NCBI GenBank assembly: GCA_040752025.1
Contig: JBFMFR010000025.1
Location: 29,084-93,083 of the forward strand
Length of the DNA stretch: 64,000 nt
From: JBFMFR01 sp040752025
Lineage (GTDB): Bacteria; Chloroflexota; Anaerolineae; Anaerolineales; UBA4823
Reading direction: 5' to 3'
A program made the position numbers and the translations under genes. The notes under the pieces were generated by a model. The model was given only the letters and a program-made list of their open reading frames with translations. It had not been told where the DNA came from and ran no database searches. Within the stretch, counting starts at the first letter, position 1. Each line of letters opens with the position of its first letter. This document shows positions 51,555-59,465 of this stretch, one piece after another.

Positions 51555-54239
51555 TCAGGCGTCGCGCAGCACTCCCGCCGTGCTCACTGCCGCTTTACGG
51601 TAAACCTGCTCGGGCGGGCGGGGCTCGCCATCCACACTCAGCAAGCTTTCCAGGCGGATGCCAAACAGGCGCTCGTTCTGGCGCAGGTAGGGCTCGATCA
51701 ACTGCCAGTCTTGCGGGCTGAGCTCAACGAACACCCCGCCGTTGAGCTGCTCGGGCGAGACTTTGCCGTGCGGGTCGCGCAGGTAGATGGCGCCCCCCGA
51801 GGCCAGCGAGAACAGGTTGCCGCCCGGGTACGGGCTGGGCAGTTCCTGCAAGCGCCCGGCTTCATCGAAGGCCACGCCGTTCAAGATGGCAAAGCCGCCG
51901 CCCTGCAGCGGGTCGCCGGCCATGAACGACTCGGCCAGGTAATCCAGGCAAGCGCCGTTGATCACCGCTCGCGGGCGGCCCACGGCGTTGATCAGCGGGC
52001 GGCCGGCCACTGAGCCCAGCACGAACACCTCCCCACCCTTGGCCCCATACAGGAAGGTCTGCCCGGCGTCGCCGTGGATCACCAGGCGGCCAGCGTTCAG
52101 GATCTGGCCCACCTGGTCCTGGGCGTCGCCGTGCAGGTGCACTTCGGCCCCATCCAGGCCCGAGGCGGCGTAATCGCCCACATCGCCGTACAAGTCCAGG
52201 CGCACGTCCTGGCTCTCGGGCCCCAGGCCGCAGGCGGCAAAGCGCCCGCCGCGCCAGTTGTAAGCGATCACCTGGCGCCAGCCGCGCTCGACGGCCCGTA
52301 CCAGCCAGCGCGCCGCGGCCTGCTCGCCTTCGGCCGGGAAGCCCTGGGCGTCGAACAGCAGGCGTTCGCCTTCCGCCGGCGCGCCCGCCTGTGATTCAAG
52401 CGCCTGGCGGTGGGCCCAATCCACCCGCCGCAGGCCATTCAGGCTGTCCGTCTCGCCGGCCTTAGTTCCCAAGAGCGGCGCTTTATCAAACAGGTCGAGC
52501 AAAGCGGCGTCTACCAGAGCGAGCAGTGAAGCGCGCTTCTTGCCGCCCGTAGGGCCGCCGGTCGGGCAGCGCCGGTCGCGCAGCAGGTTGAGCACGCCCA
52601 GACCGTAAGTCCACTCGTCCAGGCCGTGGCGGGCGAAGCCGCCCAGCCAACCCAGCCCCCAGGCGAGTTCGTCCCAGGAGAACTCCGGCAGGCGCGGCTG
52701 CAGCCATCTCCAGAAAGTAGGCACGCCGCCATCGTCGAAGGCGTAATGGTTGCGCGCCTGCCATTCCAGGCGGAAGTCCTGCGAAGCGCCTTCGGGGTCC
52801 AGTTGCTTTTCGGGCAGGTGCCACTGCCTGGGCTCCAGGGCCAGCGGCGCGCCGAACTTATCGGCGCAGGCCAGGCAGGCGTCCGCCTCGCCCTCCGGCG
52901 GCAGCGAGACGGTGAAACGGAAGGCGCCGCCATCCGTGTGCGAGCCGCCGCGCGCCGCCCAATAGCGGTCGGCGGTCGGCTGGAAGCGACTGTCTTCAGC
53001 CGCCAGCGAGCGCAGGCAGGCGTTGATCGCCTGGCGCTCGGAAGCCACCAGCCCGATCTGCACCGGGGCCTGCTCGGCTTGCGTGTTCTCGTACAAAGCG
53101 AACACCTGCGGGCGCAGCATGCTGGTGTCGGTGATGCCCAGCAGCTCAAAGCGGTCAACGTCCTGATCAACCAGGGAGCGCGCCAAGATGAAGAACCACG
53201 GGCCGTCCGGCGAGGCGTGGATGTGTGTGCGCTGCACGGCCTGGTACAGGGCCTGTTTTTCGGGCGGCAGCATGGCGAAATCGTGCTCCGTGGTGGGAGC
53301 CATGGCCTCCAGGGTGACCTCCAGCGGGTAACCGTACACCCGATCCCACAGGTCGAACAACTGCACGCTCACCTCCGTGTCGGTCAGGAACAACTGGGCG
53401 ATGTTGCGCTGGCGCAGGTATTCGCTCACGGCGTGGTAGTTGGCGAAATCGCCGTTGTGCACCAGGGCCTCGTTCAGACCGATGAAGGGGTGCGCCCCAC
53501 CCGGGTGCCACACGCGGCCCTTGGTGGGATAGCGCTGGTGGGCGATCCACACGTGAGCAGACTGGTCTTCCAGGCAGTAGTATTCCACCACCTGCTCGGC
53601 GTAGCCAACGATCTTGAGCACCGACAGGTTGCGCCCATGGCTGAGCACAAAGGCGCGCTGCTCGCCCAGGCTGGCGTAGAACTGGCGGTTGAGTTGGAAG
53701 GAGTTTTGATAGACGAACTCGTCTTCGAGGGCGCGCGGCGGCAGGTCTTGCAGGCCGTGCTGGCTGGCAAACTGCTCGAGGGCAGCCTGCCTGGGGCGCA
53801 CGAAGTAGCGCCAGACATCCGGCGGGCGCACCTCCAGCCCCTCCACCTGGCGATAATCATCCACGTGCGGCAGGGCATAGGCCTGGGCCACCTCGAACTG
53901 CGCTTCGACGTACGCATCCTCGACCTGCTGGCGCACGCCAGGGTCGAGCAGAGCCACTTGCAGCAGGGTATGGCTGCGCAAGGTCTGGCGGTCGACGCCA
54001 ACCTGCTGGGGGGAGAGGCCGGCCATGGCGATGCCGCCGCCCTTGCCGTTGCCGCGGTTGTGCATCTGGCGCGAGGCGGCCAGCACGTGCCGCCCGGGGA
54101 CCGGCAGGTTGGCGGCAAAGCCCAGTACGCCGCAGCCGCCCTCGGCGGCCTGGCTGGCGCGCCCGGGGTCCGGCAGGCCTTGCAGCAGGTGGCTGCGTGA
54201 ATGGATGATTTTGTCTGCGAGTGTCATCGTTGTCACCAT
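51555..54239 (-). CDS. glutamate-synthase-like glutamine amidotransferase/GXGXG protein
   Basis: Start follows GGAGTTAC. The 894-residue protein joins a class II glutamine amidotransferase (about 36-420) to the GXGXG helix domain of glutamate synthase (about 700-800). The nucleophile is Cys36 in GGCGVLGF, so a 35-residue leader must be removed, unusual for this class. Further motifs: QMHNRGNGKGGGIA, HQRYPTKGRVWHPGGAHPF, LVHNGDFANY and FLTDTE. The C-terminal part has LYGDVGDYAASG, LHGDAQDQVGQIL and FVLGSVAGRPL. It should release ammonia from glutamine for the FMN subunit encoded upstream. The middle (420-690) is unique. A short gap separates it from the EamA gene. Confidence 0.85.
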   Translation of the reverse strand: MVTTMTLADKIIHSRSHLLQGLPDPGRASQAAEGGCGVLGFAANLPVPGRHVLAASRQMHNRGNGKGGGIAMAGLSPQQVGVDRQTLRSHTLLQVALLDPGVRQQVEDAYVEAQFEVAQAYALPHVDDYRQVEGLEVRPPDVWRYFVRPRQAALEQFASQHGLQDLPPRALEDEFVYQNSFQLNRQFYASLGEQRAFVLSHGRNLSVLKIVGYAEQVVEYYCLEDQSAHVWIAHQRYPTKGRVWHPGGAHPFIGLNEALVHNGDFANYHAVSEYLRQRNIAQLFLTDTEVSVQLFDLWDRVYGYPLEVTLEAMAPTTEHDFAMLPPEKQALYQAVQRTHIHASPDGPWFFILARSLVDQDVDRFELLGITDTSMLRPQVFALYENTQAEQAPVQIGLVASERQAINACLRSLAAEDSRFQPTADRYWAARGGSHTDGGAFRFTVSLPPEGEADACLACADKFGAPLALEPRQWHLPEKQLDPEGASQDFRLEWQARNHYAFDDGGVPTFWRWLQPRLPEFSWDELAWGLGWLGGFARHGLDEWTYGLGVLNLLRDRRCPTGGPTGGKKRASLLALVDAALLDLFDKAPLLGTKAGETDSLNGLRRVDWAHRQALESQAGAPAEGERLLFDAQGFPAEGEQAAARWLVRAVERGWRQVIAYNWRGGRFAACGLGPESQDVRLDLYGDVGDYAASGLDGAEVHLHGDAQDQVGQILNAGRLVIHGDAGQTFLYGAKGGEVFVLGSVAGRPLINAVGRPRAVINGACLDYLAESFMAGDPLQGGGFAILNGVAFDEAGRLQELPSPYPGGNLFSLASGGAIYLRDPHGKVSPEQLNGGVFVELSPQDWQLIEPYLRQNERLFGIRLESLLSVDGEPRPPEQVYRKAAVSTAGVLRDA

Positions 54240-54272
54240 GTAACTCCAATTAGAAGCACGTTGTTGCCGGGA

Positions 54273-55250
54273 TCAGGCCGGCCTTTCAGATTCTTCGACC
54301 CGCGCTGGCTGGGGCGCCTTGACCAGCGCCGCCGGCACGCCCCGCCCAGGCCGCTTGCGCCCCTGGTTGACCAGCACTACCGAGCTGACGATCACCAGCG
54401 CCGAGGCCAGCACGCGCGGCGTCAGCGGCTCGTGGGCCAGCCAGTTGCCCACGAAGATCGCCACCAGCGGGTTGACGTAGGCGTAGGTAGCCACCAACGG
54501 CGTGGGGGCCATCTTGAGCAGCCATGTGTAGGCCACGAAAGCCACCAGCGAGCCGAAGAACACCAGGTAGCCCAGCCCCAGCCAGGCCGATGGGGTGACG
54601 GCGGCCAGGTCCAGGCGCGCCCACTCGCCAGTGAAGGTGCCCAGCAGCAGCAGCGCCGCCCCGCCGGCCAGCATCTCCAGGCTGGTGGCCAGCAGCGGGG
54701 CCGAGGGCAGGCGCGCCTCGCGCCCGTAGATCGAGCCGCTGGCCCACAGGAAAGCCGCCCCCAGCAGCACGCCCGCCCCCAGCAGGTCGATAGGCTGGTC
54801 GTGGTGCGTCAGTTGGCCGGGGCCGATCAGCAAGACGATGCCGGCCAGGCCGACCAGCACACCCGCCAGGGTCAGGCGGTTGGGGCGCGCCCCGCCAGGG
54901 CGGAAAGCGTCGATCAGCACCATCCACAACGGCGTGGCGCCGATCAGCAGGGCAGTTACACCCGAGGGGACGCGCTGCTCGGCCCACACCACCCCGCCGT
55001 TGCCGCCCAGCAGCAGAAACAGGCCCACCACCGCCGCCGAGCGCACCTCGCTGCGGCTGGGGGTGGGGTCGCCCGCTGCCCGCCGCCAGGCGTAGAGCAG
55101 CAGCCCGGCGATCAGGAAGCGGACGGCGGCCATCAAGAAGGGCGGCAGGCTCTCCACGGCGAAGCGGATCGCCAGGTAAGTGGAGCCCCAGATGACGTAG
55201 ATCGAGAAGAGCGCCGCCCAGATGCGTATCTTCACAGCCGGTATGCTCAT
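54273..55250 (-). CDS. EamA-family (DMT superfamily) exporter
   Basis: The start at 55250 overlaps the AraC-MGMT stop by 4 bp. The 325-residue protein has ten membrane helices in two EamA repeats (about 10-140 and 155-295): YVIWGSTYLAIRFAVESLPP, AVRFLIAGLLLYAW, VPSGVTALLIGATPLWMVLI, and APTPLVATYAYVNPLVAI. DMT carriers export amino acids, nucleotides or metabolites. The C-terminal tail is basic. It could export a product of the neighbouring nitrogen metabolism, but that is inference. It lies between the repair gene and the GATase gene on one strand. Confidence 0.9.
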   Translation of the reverse strand: MSIPAVKIRIWAALFSIYVIWGSTYLAIRFAVESLPPFLMAAVRFLIAGLLLYAWRRAAGDPTPSRSEVRSAAVVGLFLLLGGNGGVVWAEQRVPSGVTALLIGATPLWMVLIDAFRPGGARPNRLTLAGVLVGLAGIVLLIGPGQLTHHDQPIDLLGAGVLLGAAFLWASGSIYGREARLPSAPLLATSLEMLAGGAALLLLGTFTGEWARLDLAAVTPSAWLGLGYLVFFGSLVAFVAYTWLLKMAPTPLVATYAYVNPLVAIFVGNWLAHEPLTPRVLASALVIVSSVVLVNQGRKRPGRGVPAALVKAPQPARVEESERPA

Positions 55251-56113
55251 GCGCCGCTCCGGGCCATTTCCCAACCCAGGATGGCCTGCTTGCGCGGCAG
55301 CCCCCAGCGGTAGCCGCCCAGCACGCCCATCTTGCGGATGACGCGGTGGCAGGGGATCAGGAACGAGATCGGGTTGGTCGCCACCGCACGCCCCACGGCG
55401 CGCGCCGCCTGCGGCCGGCCCAGGTAGGCGGCGACATCCTCGTAGGTCACCACCTGCCCGGCGGGGATGCGCAGCAGCGCCTCCCACACCTTGATCTGGA
55501 AGTTGCTGCCGTTCAGGTACAGGCGCAGGCGCTGCTCGCCGGGCTGGAAAGCCAGGGCGAAGATGTGCTCGGCCAGCGGGGCGGTGCGCCCAGGGGCCTC
55601 CAGCAGCTCGGCGTTGGCCCAGCGGCGGCGCAGGTCGTTATACGGGTCCTGGCGGTCGCCCTGCGAGACGAAGGCCAGGAAACACACACCGCGCTCGGTG
55701 CGCGCCAGCAGGCACTCGCCGAATGGGCTGGGGTGGAAGCCGTAGTCGATGCGCAAGCCATCCCCATGCAGCTTGTATTCGCCAGGCGTGACCGCCTCGA
55801 GCGAGACGAACAGATCGTGCAGGCGGCCCGGCCCCGACAGGCCGCTCTGGTAGGCAGCCTGCAAGACGCTGGCCGAGCCCTCCAGCAGTTGGCGGGCGTG
55901 CTCCTTGGTCAGGTACTGCAAGAAGCGCTTGGGACTGATGCCCACCCAGCGCGTGAACAGGCGCTGGAAATGATATTCGCTGAAGCCTACGCTGGCAGCC
56001 ACTTCCTGCAAAGAGGGCTGCTCCTGGTAGTGCTCCGCCAGGTAGCGCAGCGCCTGCTCCACCACCTGGTAATCTTCGCTCAACTGTCGATAATCCATCA
56101 CGTTCGCATTCAT
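55247..56113 (-). CDS. AraC-type HTH fused to O6-methylguanine-DNA methyltransferase (Ada-like)
   Basis: The ATG follows CGGAGGAACACG. The 288-residue protein has an AraC-family HTH (about 20-105: EQPSLQEVAASVGFSEYHFQ, RLFTRWVGISPKRFLQY) and a methyltransferase domain with the active-site Cys255 in LIPCHRVI and the preceding RAVGRAVATNPI segment. E. coli Ada has a further N-terminal zinc methyl-phosphotriester domain; it is absent here, so induction must work differently. It removes methyl groups from O6-methylguanine and could also regulate. It may be cotranscribed with the EamA gene. Confidence 0.92.
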   Translation of the reverse strand: MNANVMDYRQLSEDYQVVEQALRYLAEHYQEQPSLQEVAASVGFSEYHFQRLFTRWVGISPKRFLQYLTKEHARQLLEGSASVLQAAYQSGLSGPGRLHDLFVSLEAVTPGEYKLHGDGLRIDYGFHPSPFGECLLARTERGVCFLAFVSQGDRQDPYNDLRRRWANAELLEAPGRTAPLAEHIFALAFQPGEQRLRLYLNGSNFQIKVWEALLRIPAGQVVTYEDVAAYLGRPQAARAVGRAVATNPISFLIPCHRVIRKMGVLGGYRWGLPRKQAILGWEMARSGA

Positions 56114-56224
56114 CGTGTTCCTCCGGGTCTGGCCTGCAAAGCGATTGGCTTTGCAGCTTGTACGTTAGCTATTCTAAAGCCGAAACGCACAACCTGCCAC
56201 CCGTTTCTTGCTCGTGGGAAGGAC

Positions 56225-56321
56225 AGACCTGACAGGTTTTGACGGAGGGGTAGCCGGCGGGGTCGCCTGCCGGGGCGGAGAAGCCGGACGGAGAGGCGGG
56301 GCGCGGAAACCTGTCAGGTCT
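56225..56321. repeat. 97-bp element with 15-bp perfect inverted termini
   Basis: AGACCTGACAGGTTT (56225-56239) and its perfect complement (56307-56321) flank 67 bp of G-rich sequence between the FMN glutamate-synthase gene and the Ada-like gene. The palindrome resembles dispersed non-coding repeats; it has no ORF. It may be a small mobile (MITE-like) element or a structured RNA. Confidence 0.6.
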
Positions 56322-56335
56322 TTGGCGCATACTAC

Positions 56336-58828
56336 TCACTCCAGGTAGCGCAGCAGGTCGCTGCGCCCGCGCAGTTCGGCGACCGAGGCCAGGTCCAGGC
56401 GCTGCAGGATGCCGGCCAACTGCCACTGCCAGGAACGATACAGGTTGGTGATCTGCTGGAAGCCCAGGTCGGCGTCGATCTTGCTGGCGTGTTCAGGATC
56501 GGTAGTGGTGATGCCGAAGGGACAGCCCAGGCCCTTCTCGCACTGGGCGATGCGGATGCAGCCCAGCGCCACCAGCTCGGCCGTGCCGATCACGGCCCCA
56601 TCCGCCCCCAGGGCGATGGCCTTGGCCACGTCCCAGGCGCTGCGCAGCCCACCGGAGGCCATCAACGTGATCTCCTGGCGGATGCCTTCGTCCACCAGGA
56701 AGCGGTGCACCCTGGGCAGGGCGTATTCGATGGGCATGGCGATGTTCTTCTTGGCGATCTCGGGGGCCGCCCCGGTGCCGCCGTAGGCCCCGTCCAGGTG
56801 CACGATGTGCGCCCCGGCGTAATACGAGCCGACCGCCACCATGTCCACGTCGGTGGGCGTGGAGACTTTGACGCTGACCAGGGCGCGCGGGTTGACCTGC
56901 TTGAGCCAGTCGACGTGCTTCTTATGGTCCTCTACCGAGTACACGCTGTGGAAGGGGAAGGGCGAAAACAGCGAAGTGCCCTGCACGGCCTGGCGCAGGC
57001 GCGCCACCGTGGCGGTGTTCTTATTGCCCAGCAGGTGCCCGCCCAGGCCGGGCTTGGCCCCCTGGGCGTACTTGATCTCGATCAGGCGGGCGCGCAGCAG
57101 GCTGGCCTCGCTGACCCCGAACAGGCCGGTAGCCACCTGGGTGATGACGTGCCCGGCGTAAGGTTCGAGTTCCTCGGGATAGCCGCCCTCGCCGGTGGAG
57201 ATGAAGGTGCCCAGGTGGGCGGCGGCGCGGGCGCGCGCCAGCATCACCGGCAGGCTGATGCTGCCGTAGGACATGCCCGCCCCGTACCAGGGCAGCGGCA
57301 GGGCCAGCTCCGGGCGCTCGGGTTCGCGCCGGTTGAGCGGCAGGCGCAGGTCACAGCCGGCCGGGTCGGCCCAGGGGACCTCACGCGGGTCGTAGCCCGG
57401 CTCGAGTTCGAAGGCGAAGGCCAGGCGGTCGAAGCCGCCCTCTGAAGCGCCCAGGCGGTATTCCAGGTCGCCGTTGGGCGGGCCGCCGCTGCGGGCCTGC
57501 TGCTGCGAAGCCAGCAGCAGCGCCAGCGGCCAGCGGAAGTCGCCCTCCCCGCCGTTGGGCTGCGGCAGGCGCGGGTAGCAGGCGCGCGGGACGCTGCCCC
57601 CCAGCCCGGCGCGGAACTGCGCTTCTTCGGAGTTGTTCCAGATGGTGCGCCCGATCTCGCCGCGCAGGCGGCGCACTTCGCGCAGGCCCATGGCCCCCAG
57701 CGCTTCCAATAGCTGGTCGCGCCAGGCATTGACCAGGTTGACCAGCCGCTGCGCCCCCCACTCGGGGTCCAGCTCCTGGCTTTCCACCGGGCACTTTCCC
57801 TTGTCAGCCCACAGGGCGCAGCCCCAGGCCACCTGCAAGATAAAATCGACCGCCACCAGGTCGGCGCCGCAGGCCAGGGTCTTGGCGACGTGCTCGGCGG
57901 CGGCGATCCCGCCGCTGGCCAGCAGGCAGACCTGGTCGCGCAGGGCCGCCTCTACCAGGTGTGTGTGCACCTGGTGCAGGGCTTCCGGCAGGGAACGACC
58001 CTGGGCGTCCAGGGCGACCTCGTCGGCGAACAGGTGCAGCACCCCCACCCCGGCCCGCGCCCATTCTACGGCCTGGGCGGCGGCCGTCTCGGACAGCGCC
58101 AGGCGCAGGGCGATCACCACCCCCGGCCAGCGCTGGCAGGCGGCGGCGTGCGCGGCCAGGGCCCGCGCCGGGTCATCGATTTCGATCTCCAGATAGCGGA
58201 AGGGCCAGTCGGGCGGCAGGGACTCCAGGTCGGCATCCATCAGGCGCGGCGCCAGGTGCGCGCCCCATTGCGCCAGGTCCGGGCCGTATTCCTCGGCGTA
58301 GATCAGCGCCAGCCCGTCCAGTTGGGCGGCGGCCTGGGCCAGGGCCTGCAATGCCCCGCGCCCAGGCAGCGGCTGGAGCAGCGGGCCGAGCAGCAGCGGG
58401 AGCGGCAGGCTGACCACCGGCGGCAGGGCGCTTTTCAGGCTGCCGTCCGCCGCGAATTCCAGGCGCATGAGCCCGCCGCCCAGGTCGACCTGGGTGGAGA
58501 TCGACTCGCGCCCGTGGATGCCGTCGCGCGTCGGGCGCACGATCTCGCTCATGTCCAGCCAGATGCCGTCGAAGCCCGGCCCGGCGAACTTGCCGCCGTA
58601 GCCCGCCCCGGAGATGGGGATGCGCCCGGTCTCGGCCTGGTACCAGGTCTGGGTGATCAGCTCGGCAGTCCAGTGTTCGTCGCCGCGCTGGGCCGAGCCG
58701 CTGAAGACCGGGTGGCCGTACTTGACGTAGGCCCCACCCTCCTCCAGGTGGAACTGGGCCGGGTAGCCGCCCGGCGGGGCCGGGGCTGGCAGGGTGTGGA
58801 TGTGATAGCGAGTGCTGCTGGCAGTCAT
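56336..58828 (-). CDS. FMN-dependent glutamate synthase-like protein (GltB C-terminal domains)
   Basis: Start follows CCAGGAGCTTTCT. The 830-residue protein has an N-terminal region of about 430 residues that looks like a TIM-barrel part with DLVAVDFILQVAWGCALW and CPVESQELDPEWG. The C-terminal half (about 500-830) is the FMN-binding glutamate synthase domain: YGAGMSYGSISLPVML, IEIKYAQGAKPGLGGHLLG, VEDHKKHVDWLKQVNP and DGAYGGTGAAPEIAKK. A Cys-rich motif LGCIRIAQCEKGLGCPFGI (about 745-763) binds a 3Fe-4S cluster. It would use ammonia from the GATase subunit and 2-oxoglutarate to make glutamate. Its leader contains a ribozyme-like RNA. Confidence 0.88.
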   Translation of the reverse strand: MTASSTRYHIHTLPAPAPPGGYPAQFHLEEGGAYVKYGHPVFSGSAQRGDEHWTAELITQTWYQAETGRIPISGAGYGGKFAGPGFDGIWLDMSEIVRPTRDGIHGRESISTQVDLGGGLMRLEFAADGSLKSALPPVVSLPLPLLLGPLLQPLPGRGALQALAQAAAQLDGLALIYAEEYGPDLAQWGAHLAPRLMDADLESLPPDWPFRYLEIEIDDPARALAAHAAACQRWPGVVIALRLALSETAAAQAVEWARAGVGVLHLFADEVALDAQGRSLPEALHQVHTHLVEAALRDQVCLLASGGIAAAEHVAKTLACGADLVAVDFILQVAWGCALWADKGKCPVESQELDPEWGAQRLVNLVNAWRDQLLEALGAMGLREVRRLRGEIGRTIWNNSEEAQFRAGLGGSVPRACYPRLPQPNGGEGDFRWPLALLLASQQQARSGGPPNGDLEYRLGASEGGFDRLAFAFELEPGYDPREVPWADPAGCDLRLPLNRREPERPELALPLPWYGAGMSYGSISLPVMLARARAAAHLGTFISTGEGGYPEELEPYAGHVITQVATGLFGVSEASLLRARLIEIKYAQGAKPGLGGHLLGNKNTATVARLRQAVQGTSLFSPFPFHSVYSVEDHKKHVDWLKQVNPRALVSVKVSTPTDVDMVAVGSYYAGAHIVHLDGAYGGTGAAPEIAKKNIAMPIEYALPRVHRFLVDEGIRQEITLMASGGLRSAWDVAKAIALGADGAVIGTAELVALGCIRIAQCEKGLGCPFGITTTDPEHASKIDADLGFQQITNLYRSWQWQLAGILQRLDLASVAELRGRSDLLRYLE

Positions 58829-58860
58829 AGAAAGCTCCTGGTCAATACACGCAAGTTCTT

Positions 58861-58890
58861 AAAAACAAAAACGCACGCCAGGGCGTGCGT
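58861..58890 (-). terminator. intrinsic terminator before the FMN glutamate synthase gene
   Basis: Minus-strand ACGCACGCC pairs with GGCGTGCGT (58871-58879 and 58882-58890) and is followed by TTTTGTTTTT. This is a strong rho-independent terminator. It ends 33 bp upstream of the start codon of the downstream gene, so it is either an attenuator or the 3' end of a free-standing RNA. Confidence 0.85.
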
Positions 58891-58919
58891 CGCTTTGTCG
58901 CCATGCCAAAGCAAACCGG

Positions 58920-59176
58920 CGCGCCCCTCCCGAAAACACAAACGCCAACCCGTGAGGGCTGGCTGCCACTGCCCGGCGCTCTGTCGGCGGGTTACCCGCG
59001 CCGCTTTATCGCCTGGCTCCAGGGAGGGGCAAACTCGGGGCATGACGGCCCCGGGAGGCATCCGCTGATCTTTCGATTTCCGGCAGGGGTGAGCGGGTCA
59101 CCGCTTGCCTTAGCCCTGCCTCGCGGCAGGGAACCTCCATCCTCGTCACCCGCGCCGCAGCGCGGGCCATGCGCTG
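58920..59176 (-). ncRNA. glmS-type self-cleaving ribozyme (variant)
   Basis: On the minus strand, A|GCGCATGG (cleavage between 59175 and 59174) precedes a 7-bp P1 hairpin (59166-59149). Then comes GACGAGGATGGAGG (59147-59134), where GGAGG pairs with CCTCC (59058-59054) as P2, then the ATCGAAAG loop, GCGGATGCCTCCCGG (59065-59051) and P3 (CGGGGC/GCCCCG, 59053-59036). A long-range 9-bp helix (59022-59030 with 58923-58931) forms P4, with an inner hairpin and ATAAAG at 59004-59009. These features, including sequence blocks recalled from B. subtilis and Thermoanaerobacter glmS, identify the family. Unlike those, a 54-nt insertion (about 59131-59078) with two hairpins splits GGAGGTT from ATCGA, and the C5/G pair of the cleavage-site helix is A/A. 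Confidence 0.8.
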
Positions 59177-59221
59177 ATTGCCCGGTATGCAGTTGTCTGA
59201 ATGGGTCAGGACCCGGCGGGG

Positions 59222-59251
59222 ATTATACACTCTGGGGAGGCAATCCGTCAA
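59222..59251 (-). promoter_or_regulatory. sigma70 promoter of the ribozyme-GltB transcript
   Basis: On the minus strand TTGACG (59246-59251), an 18-bp spacer and TATAAT (59222-59227) form a near-consensus promoter. Transcription would start at about 59214, some 40 nt before the ribozyme cleavage site, and would yield a leader of about 385 nt before the FMN-subunit start. Confidence 0.75.
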
Positions 59252-59391
59252 GGAGCGCGCTGCACCTGCCGGGTGCGGTGCACGTGTGGACCGGCAGATA
59301 GGGAACAAATCAGCGGGAATCTGCGTCCCATTGGTGTTTGCAGGCAGACTTTCCCCGACAGGAATGCAAGCTTCGTTACAACTTTCACGGG

Positions 59392-59397
59392 TATAAT
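59392..59397 (+). promoter_or_regulatory. -10 element for the RCC1-repeat exoprotein gene
   Basis: TATAAT lies 69 bp upstream of the start of the secreted repeat protein. No good -35 is visible. The stretch between 59252 and 59391 shows nothing else I recognise. Confidence 0.5.
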
Positions 59398-59465
59398 TGC
59401 AAACGTGGTGGGAGAGGAAAGCTGCAACCACCAGGGTCACCGTCAACAAATGAAAGGGGCTGGAG

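Noticed and set aside
58920..59215. RNase P RNA, tmRNA, cobalamin, T-box or ydaO-type riboswitch for the structured leader
   Set aside because: The length and promoter-terminator layout fit several RNAs, but RNase P GAGGAAAGTCC, tmRNA ends, T-box and cobalamin signature sequences are absent, whereas several glmS-core blocks are present in the right order.
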